From Micrococcus sp. EYE_212 (GTDB lineage Bacteria > Actinomycetota > Actinomycetes > Actinomycetales > Micrococcaceae), in the NCBI RefSeq assembly GCF_023147585.1, contig NZ_JAHXOZ010000006.1:62001-126000 (forward strand): DNA of 64,000 nucleotides, given 5' to 3'. Positions 53,932-62,032 of the stretch are shown here, one piece after another; the first letter of the stretch is position 1; each line of letters begins with the position of its first letter. The notes beneath the pieces are model-generated. The model was not told where the DNA came from. It searched no databases and saw nothing but the letters and a program-made list of their open reading frames with translations. Made by a program: the position numbers and the translations under genes.

Positions 53932-53981
53932 GGGGTCAACGGTAGTGGGCGCCGGCGGGAATACAGCCTGGCCGCCCAGGG

Positions 53982-54000
53982 TTGAGTTGATTAGACTCAA
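53982..54000. promoter_or_regulatory. Perfect HAIR core (HspR operator) upstream of clpB
   Basis: TTGAGT, 7 bases (TGATTAG), ACTCAA: a perfect inverted repeat identical to the HAIR core. TAGACT inside it (53992-53997) is a likely -10 for clpB, giving a leader of about 78 bases. Confidence 0.85.
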
Positions 54001-54081
54001 TTTTGCCGGGGCGGTGGATCAGGCCTCCGCGCGGCGGTTGCCCAGACACCCCCGTCGTCGGGGAGGAAAGGAGCGAGGCAC

Positions 54082-56685
54082 ATGGATGCCAAGTTCACCA
54101 CGAAGAGCCAGGAGGCGCTCTCGGCCGCGGCCATGAACGCCTCCACCGCCGGAAATCCGCAGGTGGAGCCGGCCCATCTCCTCAAGGCCCTCATGGACCA
54201 GCGGGAGTCCGTCGCCGTCGCGGTGCTGAAGGCCGCGGGCGCGGACCCGGACGTCGTCTCCACGGCCGCGTCCTCCGCCATCCGCCGCCTGCCCTCCTCC
54301 AAGGGCTCCACCGTGGCGCAGGCACAGCTCTCCCGCGCCGGCCTGCAGGTGGTGCAGAACGCGCGCGCCGAGGCCGAGCAGCGTCAGGACGACTTCGTCT
54401 CCACCGAGCACCTGCTCCTCGGCCTGGCCGGGGACGCGGGCGAGGCCGGGGAGGCACTGCGCTCCGCCGGCGCCACCGCCGAGGCGCTCGCGGCTGCCCT
54501 CACCGCCGTCCGCGGGGACACCCGCGTGACCTCCCCGGATCCGGAGAACACCTTCCAGTCGCTGGAGAAGTTCGGCACGGACCTCACCGAGGTCGCCCGC
54601 TCGGGCAAGCTCGACCCCGTGATCGGCCGCGACTCGGAGATCCGCCGCCTCGTGCAGGTGCTCTCGCGCCGCACCAAGAACAACCCCGTGCTCATCGGCG
54701 AGCCGGGCGTCGGCAAGACCGCCGTCGTCGAGGGCCTGGCCCAGCGCATGGTGGCGGGCGACGTGCCCGAGTCGCTGCGCGGCAAGCAGCTCATCAGCCT
54801 GGACCTCGGCGCGATGATCGCGGGCGCGAAGTACCGCGGCGAGTTCGAGGAGCGGCTCAAGGCGGTGCTCGAGGAGATCAAGGCGTCGGACGGCCAGGTG
54901 GTCACGTTCATCGACGAGATCCACACCGTGGTGGGAGCGGGTGCCTCCGAGGGCGCCATGGACGCGGGCAACATGCTCAAGCCCATGCTGGCCCGCGGCG
55001 AGCTGCGCCTCATCGGCGCCACCACGCTGGACGAGTACCGCGAGAACATCGAGAAGGACCCCGCGCTGGAGCGCCGCTTCCAGCAGGTGTACGTGGGCGA
55101 GCCGTCCGTGGACGACTCGATCGCGATCCTGCGCGGCCTGAAGGAGCGCTACGAGGCGCACCACAAGGTGGCCATCGCGGACTCGGCGCTCGTGGCCGCC
55201 GCGACCCTCTCGGACCGCTACATCACGGGCCGCCAGCTGCCGGACAAGGCCATCGACCTCGTGGACGAGGCCGCCTCGCGCCTGCGCATGGAGATCGACT
55301 CGGCCCCCGTGGAGATCGACGTCCTGCGCCGCCAGGTGGACCGCATCACCATGGAGGAGCTCGCCCTCGACGGCGAGACCGATCCGGGCTCGGTGGAGCG
55401 CCTCGAGGGGCTGCGCGCCGAGAAGGCGGACCGCGAGGAGGAGCTGCGCGCCCTCACCGCCCGGTGGGAGGCCGAGAAGGCCTCGCTCAACGAGGCCGGC
55501 GACCTGCGCGCCAAGGTGGACGAGCTGCGCTCGCTCGCCGAGAAGGCCCAGCGCGACGGCGACCTCGCCGAGGCCTCGCGCCTGCTGTACGGCGAGATCC
55601 CGGCGCTGGAGAAGCAGCTCGAGGAGGCCGACCGCCGCGCCGAGGAGGCACCCGAGGACGAGGTCTCGCCGATGGTGTCCGAGCAGGTCACCGCGGACGA
55701 CATCGCCGAGGTCATCTCCGCGTGGACCGGCATCCCCGCCGGGCGCATGCTGGCCTCCGAGTCGGAGAAGCTGCTCACCATGGAGGAGCACCTCGGGGAG
55801 CGGCTGATCGGGCAGAGGGCCGCCGTCGTCGCCGTCTCGGATGCGGTGCGCCGTGCCCGCGCCGGCATCTCGGACCCCAACCGCCCCACCGGCTCGTTCC
55901 TCTTCCTGGGCCCCACGGGCGTGGGCAAGACCGAGCTCGCCAAGGCGCTCGCGGAGTTCCTCTTCGACGACGAGCGCGCCATGGTGCGCATCGACATGTC
56001 CGAGTACTCGGAGAAGCACGCCGTGTCCCGCCTGGTCGGCGCCCCTCCCGGGTACGTCGGCTACGACGAGGGCGGCCAGCTCACCGAGGCCGTGCGGCGG
56101 CGCCCGTACTCCGTGGTGCTGCTGGACGAGGTGGAGAAGGCCCATCCCGAGGTCTTCGACATCCTGCTCCAGGTGCTCGACGACGGCCGCCTCACCGACG
56201 GCCAGGGCCGCACCGTGGACTTCCGCAACGTGATCCTGATCCTCACGTCCAACCTGGGCAGCCAGTTCCTGGTGGACCCGTCGATGCAGGAGCAGGCCCG
56301 CAAGGACGCCGTGATGAACGTGGTCCGCGGGGCGTTCAAGCCGGAGTTCCTCAACCGGCTGGACGAGGTCGTCCTGTTCGACGCGCTCGGCGTGGCCGAG
56401 CTCGCGAAGATCGTGGACCTGCAGGTGGACGCGATGCAGGAGCGGCTCACCGGCCGCCGCCTGAGCCTCGAGGTCACGGACGCGGCCCGCGAGTGGCTTG
56501 CCCTGACCGGGTTCGACCCGGCGTACGGCGCCCGCCCGCTGCGCCGTCTCGTGCAGCGGGAGATCGGCGACCGGCTGGCCCGCGGCCTGCTGGGCGGCAC
56601 GATCGCGGACGGCGACACGGTGCTGGTGGACCGTGCCGAGGGCGCGGACGCCGACGGGCTGAGCGTGGAGGCGCGCCGGGGCTGA
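54082..56685 (+). CDS. clpB: ClpB disaggregase
   Basis: An 867-residue Hsp100. N-terminal repeat domain, first AAA module (G-E-P-G-V-G-K-T near 206), the middle coiled coil (about 410-530), second AAA module (G-P-T-G-V-G-K-T near 610, Y-V-G-Y-D-E-G-G pore loop). It works with DnaK to resolve aggregates. AAAGGAG precedes ATG 54082. A perfect HAIR site puts it under HspR with the dnaK operon. Confidence 0.97.
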   Translation: MDAKFTTKSQEALSAAAMNASTAGNPQVEPAHLLKALMDQRESVAVAVLKAAGADPDVVSTAASSAIRRLPSSKGSTVAQAQLSRAGLQVVQNARAEAEQRQDDFVSTEHLLLGLAGDAGEAGEALRSAGATAEALAAALTAVRGDTRVTSPDPENTFQSLEKFGTDLTEVARSGKLDPVIGRDSEIRRLVQVLSRRTKNNPVLIGEPGVGKTAVVEGLAQRMVAGDVPESLRGKQLISLDLGAMIAGAKYRGEFEERLKAVLEEIKASDGQVVTFIDEIHTVVGAGASEGAMDAGNMLKPMLARGELRLIGATTLDEYRENIEKDPALERRFQQVYVGEPSVDDSIAILRGLKERYEAHHKVAIADSALVAAATLSDRYITGRQLPDKAIDLVDEAASRLRMEIDSAPVEIDVLRRQVDRITMEELALDGETDPGSVERLEGLRAEKADREEELRALTARWEAEKASLNEAGDLRAKVDELRSLAEKAQRDGDLAEASRLLYGEIPALEKQLEEADRRAEEAPEDEVSPMVSEQVTADDIAEVISAWTGIPAGRMLASESEKLLTMEEHLGERLIGQRAAVVAVSDAVRRARAGISDPNRPTGSFLFLGPTGVGKTELAKALAEFLFDDERAMVRIDMSEYSEKHAVSRLVGAPPGYVGYDEGGQLTEAVRRRPYSVVLLDEVEKAHPEVFDILLQVLDDGRLTDGQGRTVDFRNVILILTSNLGSQFLVDPSMQEQARKDAVMNVVRGAFKPEFLNRLDEVVLFDALGVAELAKIVDLQVDAMQERLTGRRLSLEVTDAAREWLALTGFDPAYGARPLRRLVQREIGDRLARGLLGGTIADGDTVLVDRAEGADADGLSVEARRG

Positions 56686-56857
56686 ACGGGGCGCGGGCGG
56701 GAGCGTGGCCTCCCGCCCGGGCCCCGCGGGCGAGTGCCCGACGTCGAGGTGGTGTTGTACCCTTGACTGCACGAACCATTTATTGACCAGTGAGAACCCG
56801 GCCGGCCTCTGAGCGCCGTCAGACCCGGGCACGAGAGATGCGAAGGGGGTCACGCTC

Positions 56858-57088
56858 ATGGGGCGCGGCCGTCAGAAGGCGAAAGCCACCAAGCAGGCAC
56901 GTGAGATGAAGTACTACACGCCTGGCACAGACCTCTCGGCACTGGAGCGGGAGCTCGCGGGCGGACGTACGCACGTCACTCCCGTCGCGCAGCCCGAGCC
57001 GGAGACGGAGGGCGACGACCTCTACGAGGATCCCTACGCCGACCTCTACGCCGACGAGGACGAGGACGACGCATCGCGCGTGCGATGA
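56858..57088 (+). CDS. DUF3073 protein
   Basis: A 76-residue actinobacterial protein: M-G-R-G-R-Q-K-A-K-A-T-K-Q-A-R-E-M-K-Y-Y, the DUF3073 signature, and an acidic tail. Function unknown. Its upstream region (56740-56800) is locally AT-rich and holds a TTGACT, a likely promoter. The sirtuin gene starts 7 bp after its stop. Confidence 0.88.
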   Translation: MGRGRQKAKATKQAREMKYYTPGTDLSALERELAGGRTHVTPVAQPEPETEGDDLYEDPYADLYADEDEDDASRVR

Positions 57089-57095
57089 CGTCACG

Positions 57096-58040
57096 ATGAC
57101 ACCGGTGAGGCATCCCGCGCTCGACGGGCATCAGGCCGCGCTGCGGTCGATCGCCCGCGTCGTGGAGGACACCGCGCCACCGCAGGACCCCGAGACCGCG
57201 TCTCGGGGTCTTCTGCGCCTGCTGCAGACCACGACCCCGCCCGTCATCACGGGCGCGGGCGTCTCCACGGACTCGGGGATCCCCGACTACCGCGGGCCGA
57301 ACGGCTCGCTCCACCGGCACCGCCCGATGACCTTCCAGGAGTTCCGGGACGACCCCGCGGCGCGCCACCGCTACTGGGCGCGCTCCTTCGTGGGCTGGCG
57401 CCGGATGGATCAGGCGCAGCCCAACGAGGCCCACCGGATCCTGGCGCGCTGGGCGCAGCAGGGGCGGATCGCGGGCATCCTCACGCAGAACGTGGACGGG
57501 CTGCATGCCGCCGCCGGCCGCGAGGCGGGCGTATCGGGGGAGCGGCTGATCGAGCTGCACGGCGACCTCGCGCGGGTGGCGTGCCTGACCTGCGGCGCCA
57601 CCGAGTCCCGCCGCGCGCTGGATGTGCGGCTCGAGGCCGCGAATCCCGGCTACCTGGAGCGGGTGGCGATCGACCCGGCCGCGGTGAACCCGGACGGCGA
57701 CGTGACGCTGGACGCCCGGTGGGTGGACGAGTTCGTGATGGTCGGCTGCCGGGCGTGCGGCTCCGTGGAGCTCAAGCCGGACGTCGTCTACTTCGGGGAG
57801 AACGTGCCCGTGGACCGCAGGCGAGCGGCCGAGGAGATGGCCGACGCCGGCGGCGCGGTGCTCGCCGTCGGGACGTCCCTGGCGGTGATGAGCGGGTTCC
57901 GGTTCGTGCTGCGCGCCGAGCGTGCGGGGCACGAGGTGGGGCTGATCAACCGCGGGCCGACCCGCGCGGACGCCAAGGCGCAGTGGCGCTGGCGCGAGGG
58001 CGTGGCCGAGGCGCTGGCCTGGCTCGACGCCCGCCTCTGA
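57096..58040 (+). CDS. Sir2-family NAD-dependent deacylase
   Basis: A 314-residue sirtuin. The NAD site G-A-G-V-S-T-D-S-G-I-P-D-Y-R-G, T-Q-N-V-D-G-L-H and catalytic H in I-E-L-H-G are intact; the zinc site is C-L-T-C-G and C-R-A-C-G. The SIRT4-like (class II) layout fits. Targets are unknown. ATG 57096 is in the GATGAC repeat close to DUF3073; GTG 57105 is two codons on. Confidence 0.93.
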   Translation: MTPVRHPALDGHQAALRSIARVVEDTAPPQDPETASRGLLRLLQTTTPPVITGAGVSTDSGIPDYRGPNGSLHRHRPMTFQEFRDDPAARHRYWARSFVGWRRMDQAQPNEAHRILARWAQQGRIAGILTQNVDGLHAAAGREAGVSGERLIELHGDLARVACLTCGATESRRALDVRLEAANPGYLERVAIDPAAVNPDGDVTLDARWVDEFVMVGCRACGSVELKPDVVYFGENVPVDRRRAAEEMADAGGAVLAVGTSLAVMSGFRFVLRAERAGHEVGLINRGPTRADAKAQWRWREGVAEALAWLDARL

Positions 58041-58095
58041 CCCGTCCGCCGGAGACGACACCCCTGAGACGAGCCCTGCGAGTAGCCTGACGGGC

Positions 58096-58623
58096 ATGGA
58101 CACCCGCGCCGCCGCCCCCCGCACCTCCCGGACCCTCTCGCGCTCCGTGGGCGGGCCCGTCTGGGCGCGGGCGCTGATCTTCGCGATCCCGGCGATCTGG
58201 CTCGGCCTGCTCACCGGCATCTCGCTGATCGAGGCGCCGTTGAAGTTCACCGCCCCGGGCATCACCATCCCGCTGGGCCTCGGCATCGGGCGCCGCGTGT
58301 TCTTCGCGATGAACATGGTGGAGATCGCACTCGCGGCCGTGCTCGTGCTCTCCCTCGTCAAGGCCCTCGGGCGGCCGCGCGGCATCACGGCCGGGCCCGG
58401 CCGGCTGTGGCTCGCAGGCCTCGCGGCCACGGCGCTGCTCGCGATCAAGGTGATCGCCATCCGCCCGTTCCTCAACCGCCGCACGGACATGGTCCTCGCC
58501 GGCATCGACGACGGCGGATCGCTCTGGCACTACGCCTACGTCGCCGTGGACGGGATGCTCATCCTCACCGTCATCGCGATGATCGTGCTCGCGGCGCGCC
58601 ACCTCCTGGCCCGGACGGACTGA
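58096..58623 (+). CDS. Four-helix membrane protein of unknown function
   Basis: A 175-residue protein with four hydrophobic helices (about 24-46, 65-85, 100-120, 145-168) and conserved-looking E-A-P-L-K-F in the first loop and I-R-P-F-L-N-R-R in the third. No family recognised. ATG 58096 lies 7 bases after TAGCCT (58083-58088): a leaderless start, so it has its own promoter. Confidence 0.7.
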   Translation: MDTRAAAPRTSRTLSRSVGGPVWARALIFAIPAIWLGLLTGISLIEAPLKFTAPGITIPLGLGIGRRVFFAMNMVEIALAAVLVLSLVKALGRPRGITAGPGRLWLAGLAATALLAIKVIAIRPFLNRRTDMVLAGIDDGGSLWHYAYVAVDGMLILTVIAMIVLAARHLLARTD

Positions 58624-58636
58624 GCCCCACACCCGG

Positions 58637-58695
58637 ACGAGCCCTGCGTGGTCGCTGCTGTCTCACCGGGACAGCGGCACCGACGCAGGGCTCGT
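58637..58695. terminator. Branched hairpin terminator
   Basis: A 13-bp outer stem (58637-58649/58683-58695) encloses an inner GCTGTC/GACAGC hairpin, between convergent genes. Confidence 0.7.
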
Positions 58696-58713
58696 TGCGT
58701 GGGGCTGTGGGAA

Positions 58714-59883
58714 TCAGCCCGCGTAGGCGCCGCGCATCAGGACCGCGCCGCCGTCGACGCCCTTGGCGCCCTGCACGTAGTCCTCGCCGGCGGCCTGCGC
58801 CTCGTCCGTGATCCGGCCGATCCGGCCCATCTCCCACGCGTCGATCCCGGCGTCCAGCAGGGCGGAGATCGCCTTGCTGGCCACCTCCTCGTCCACCACG
58901 GCCACCATGCCCACACCGAGGTTGAGCGTGCGCTCGAGGTCCGCCTGGGGCACCCGGCCCAGCTCGCCCACGAGGCGGAACACGGGGGGCAGCGCCCACG
59001 TGTCGCGCTCCACGGTGGCCATGAGGCCCTGGGGGAGCACCCGCGCGAGGTTGGCCGCGAGGCCGCCGCCGGTCACGTGGCTGAAGGCGCGCACGGGGAG
59101 GTCGGCGCCGCCGTCGTGCCCGTTGAGGCGGGTCACGAGGTCCAGGCACGCCCGGGTGTAGATGCGGGTGGGCTCGAGGAGCTCCTCGCCGAGGGTGCGG
59201 CCGAGCTCGGAGACCTCGCGGTCCAGCTGCCAGCCGGCCGCGTTCACCACGCGCCGCACCAGGGAGTAGCCGTTGGAGTGGATGCCGGAGGAGGCCATGG
59301 CGATCACCACGTCCCCGGACTGCACGCGCTCGGGGCCGAGCACCATGTCGGCCTCGACCACGCCGGTGGCCGCGCCGGCCACGTCGTACTCGTCCACGCC
59401 CAGCAGGCCGGGGTGCTCGGCGGTCTCGCCGCCCACGAGGGCGGTGCCGGCCAGGCGGCAGCCCTCGGCGATGCCGCGCACGATGGCGGCGATGCGCTCC
59501 GGGACGACCTTGCCACACGCGATGTAGTCGGTCATGAACAGGGGGGTCGCGCCGACCACCACGATGTCGTCCACCACCATGCCCACGAGGTCCTGGCCGA
59601 TGGTGTCGTGCTTGTCCAGCGCCTGCGCGATGGCCACCTTGGTGCCCACGCCGTCGGTGGAGGTCGCCAGCAGCGGCCTCCGGTACGAGGTGAGCGCGGA
59701 GGCGTCCCACATGCCCGCGAAGCCGCCTACCCCGCCGAGCACCTCGCGGGTGTGGGTCGCCTTCACGGCGTCCTTCATGAGCTCGACGGCGCGGTCGCCC
59801 GCCTCCACGTCGACGCCGGCGGCGGCGTAGGTGAGGGGGGCGTCGTCCTGTGCGGGGGTGGCGGGGTTCTGGGCGTCGGTCAC
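58714..59883 (-). CDS. purM: Phosphoribosylformylglycinamidine cyclo-ligase
   Basis: A 389-residue AIR synthetase of purine biosynthesis. Motifs include S-T-D-G-V-G-T-K (ATP and Mg), G-G-E-T-A-E-H-P-G, and S-S-G-I-H-S-N-G-Y-S-L. The GTG at 59883 overlaps the purF stop (GTGA), so the two are translated together. The N-terminal 30 residues are an extra, Ala/Pro/Asp-rich. Confidence 0.96.
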   Translation of the reverse strand: MTDAQNPATPAQDDAPLTYAAAGVDVEAGDRAVELMKDAVKATHTREVLGGVGGFAGMWDASALTSYRRPLLATSTDGVGTKVAIAQALDKHDTIGQDLVGMVVDDIVVVGATPLFMTDYIACGKVVPERIAAIVRGIAEGCRLAGTALVGGETAEHPGLLGVDEYDVAGAATGVVEADMVLGPERVQSGDVVIAMASSGIHSNGYSLVRRVVNAAGWQLDREVSELGRTLGEELLEPTRIYTRACLDLVTRLNGHDGGADLPVRAFSHVTGGGLAANLARVLPQGLMATVERDTWALPPVFRLVGELGRVPQADLERTLNLGVGMVAVVDEEVASKAISALLDAGIDAWEMGRIGRITDEAQAAGEDYVQGAKGVDGGAVLMRGAYAG

Positions 59884-61496
59884 AGCGGGGTCCTGTCCGT
59901 CTCGGTGAGGAGGGCTTCGTCGTCGGAGTCGGGGCCGGGCTCGCACCCGGTGGAGGCCACGGTGGTGGTGCCGGAGCCGTCCGCGTCCACCACCTCGGTG
60001 GCCTCGGCGGTGATCGGGCTGGACTCGAGCACGGCCTTGCCGCGCTCCTTCTCGTCCGCCAGGTCGATGGGGTAGACGCCGGTGAAGCACGCCGTGCACA
60101 GGCGCTCCCGCGGCTGTTCGGTGGCGGCGATCATGCCGTCCTCGCTGATGTAGGAGAGCGAGTCCGCGCCGATCGACGAGGCGATCTCCGCCACGCCCGC
60201 GCCGTTGGCGATCAGCTCGGCGCGCGTGGCGAAGTCGATGCCGTAGAAGCACGGCCACTTCACGGGCGGGGAGGAGATCTTCACGTGCACCTCGGCGGCG
60301 CCGGCCTCCTTGAGCATACGGACCACGGCGCGCTGCGTGTTGCCGCGCACGATCGAGTCGTCCACCACCACCACGCGCTTGCCCGAGACCACGGAGGACT
60401 GCACGTTGAGCTTGAGGCGGATGCCGAGCTGCCGCAGCGTCTGCGACGGCTGGATGAACGTGCGGCCCACGTAGGCGTTCTTCACGAAGCCCTGCCGGAA
60501 AGGGATCCCGGACGCCTCCGCGTAGCCCACGGCGGCCGGCGTGCCGGACTCCGGCACGGGGATCACGACGTCGGCCTCCACCGGGTGCTCGAGGGCCAGC
60601 CGGCGGCCCATCTCCACGCGGGACTCGTACACGGAGCGGCCGTTGATCGCAGCGTCCGGGCGGGCGAGGTAGACGTACTCGAAGACGCAGCCGGCCGGGG
60701 TGGGGTCGGCGAAGCGGGTGGAGCGGATGCCGTCCGCGTCGATGGCGATCATCTCGCCCGGCTCCACCTCACGGATGAAGGAGGCGCCCACGGTGGCCAG
60801 GGCGGACTGCTCGGAGGCCACGACCCAGCCGCGCTCGAGGCGGCCGAGCACGAGCGGGCGGACGCCGTGCGGGTCGCGCGCGGCGTAGAGGGTGTGCTCG
60901 TCCATGAACACGAAGCAGTAGGCGCCGCGGATCTTCGGGAGCAGCCCGAGGGCGGTCTCCTCGAGGCTCTTGCCCTCCTCGCCGTGCAGCAGCGCGGTCA
61001 CCAGGGCGGTGTCCGTGGTGTTGCCCTGCTTCATCTCGCCGTGGGTGTGCCGGCCCTCCGCGGCCTGGACCATGCGCAGCAGCTCGGCGGAGTTCACGAG
61101 GTTGCCGTTGTGCGCCAGGGCCACGGTGCCGTCGTCGGCGGTGGCCCCAAGGGTGGGCTGGGCGTTGGCCCACTTGTTCACGCCGGTGGTGGAGTAGCGG
61201 CAGTGGCCCACGGCCATCGAGCCGGTCAGCGCCGTGAGCGTGTTCTCGTCGAACACCTGGGACACCAGGCCCATGTCCTTGTACACGGCGATGCGTTTGC
61301 CGTCCGAGACGGCGATGCCGGCGGACTCCTGGCCGCGGTGCTGCAGCGCGTAGAGGCCGTAGTAGGTCAGCTTCGCGACCTCCTCGCCCGGCGCCCAGAC
61401 GCCGAACACGCCGCATTCGTCCTGGGGGCCGGCGTCCTGGGGGTCGAGGGCGGCCGTGAGGCGGCCGTCGCCACGCTTCGTGCGTGCGGAGATCAC
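59880..61496 (-). CDS. purF: Amidophosphoribosyltransferase
   Basis: A 538-residue enzyme, first step of purine synthesis. A 27-residue propeptide precedes the catalytic Cys28 (D-E-C-G-V-F-G). The PRPP motif is V-V-V-V-D-D-S-I-V-R-G-N-T; cysteines for a 4Fe-4S cluster are in the P-C-F-Y-G and L-C-T-A-C-F positions. The tail after G-V-Y-P is longer than usual. GTG 61496 overlaps the stop of the upstream membrane protein gene. Confidence 0.97.
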   Translation of the reverse strand: MISARTKRGDGRLTAALDPQDAGPQDECGVFGVWAPGEEVAKLTYYGLYALQHRGQESAGIAVSDGKRIAVYKDMGLVSQVFDENTLTALTGSMAVGHCRYSTTGVNKWANAQPTLGATADDGTVALAHNGNLVNSAELLRMVQAAEGRHTHGEMKQGNTTDTALVTALLHGEEGKSLEETALGLLPKIRGAYCFVFMDEHTLYAARDPHGVRPLVLGRLERGWVVASEQSALATVGASFIREVEPGEMIAIDADGIRSTRFADPTPAGCVFEYVYLARPDAAINGRSVYESRVEMGRRLALEHPVEADVVIPVPESGTPAAVGYAEASGIPFRQGFVKNAYVGRTFIQPSQTLRQLGIRLKLNVQSSVVSGKRVVVVDDSIVRGNTQRAVVRMLKEAGAAEVHVKISSPPVKWPCFYGIDFATRAELIANGAGVAEIASSIGADSLSYISEDGMIAATEQPRERLCTACFTGVYPIDLADEKERGKAVLESSPITAEATEVVDADGSGTTTVASTGCEPGPDSDDEALLTETDRTPL

Positions 61497-61960
61497 TGCT
61501 GGGGGGTCCTTTCGGCGGGGGCGGCCGGGTCCTCGGGGAGGGAGGTGCCGGATTCGCGACGACGGAGCGCGTCCGCCTCGAGGCGGTTCAGGCTGACGTC
61601 CGCCTGCGCGGGGTCGTCCGTGCGCTCGAGCACCACGGTGCGGACGGTGGTGCGCGAACGGCGGTCCATCAGCAGCCACGCCAGCAGACCGAGCAGCGCC
61701 GCCGCCACGAGGCACGCGAGCGCCATGTAGCCGAAGGTGGTGCCGAACGTCACGGGCTGGCCCGAGTACGGGTCCGCCACGGGGGTGGGGGAGGCGTGCA
61801 CGACAGCCGTGATCGCGAGGGCGGCCAGCAGGCCCAGCACGCCGGCCAGGGTGAGCACCGCGGCCAGGCGGGGGGCGCGGCGGACGACGTACGGGTGCCG
61901 GTCGGAGGCCCCCGCGTGGGCGCGCGGGGAGACGGGGGTTGGCTCGGAGCCGGATGTCAT
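61493..61960 (-). CDS. Small membrane protein upstream of purF
   Basis: A 155-residue protein with two helices (about 33-55 and 74-97), and a hydrophilic C-terminal 55 residues. Unknown function. ATG 61960 is 7 bases after TAGACT (minus strand), so the mRNA that begins here is leaderless and runs into purF and purM by overlapping codons. Confidence 0.72.
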   Translation of the reverse strand: MTSGSEPTPVSPRAHAGASDRHPYVVRRAPRLAAVLTLAGVLGLLAALAITAVVHASPTPVADPYSGQPVTFGTTFGYMALACLVAAALLGLLAWLLMDRRSRTTVRTVVLERTDDPAQADVSLNRLEADALRRRESGTSLPEDPAAPAERTPQQ

Positions 61961-62032
61961 GCGGGCCAGTCTATCGAGCGGGCGGACGCCCCAGGACCCG
62001 GGTTCCGCGCCCCGGTGCCGGGGCTGGAACGG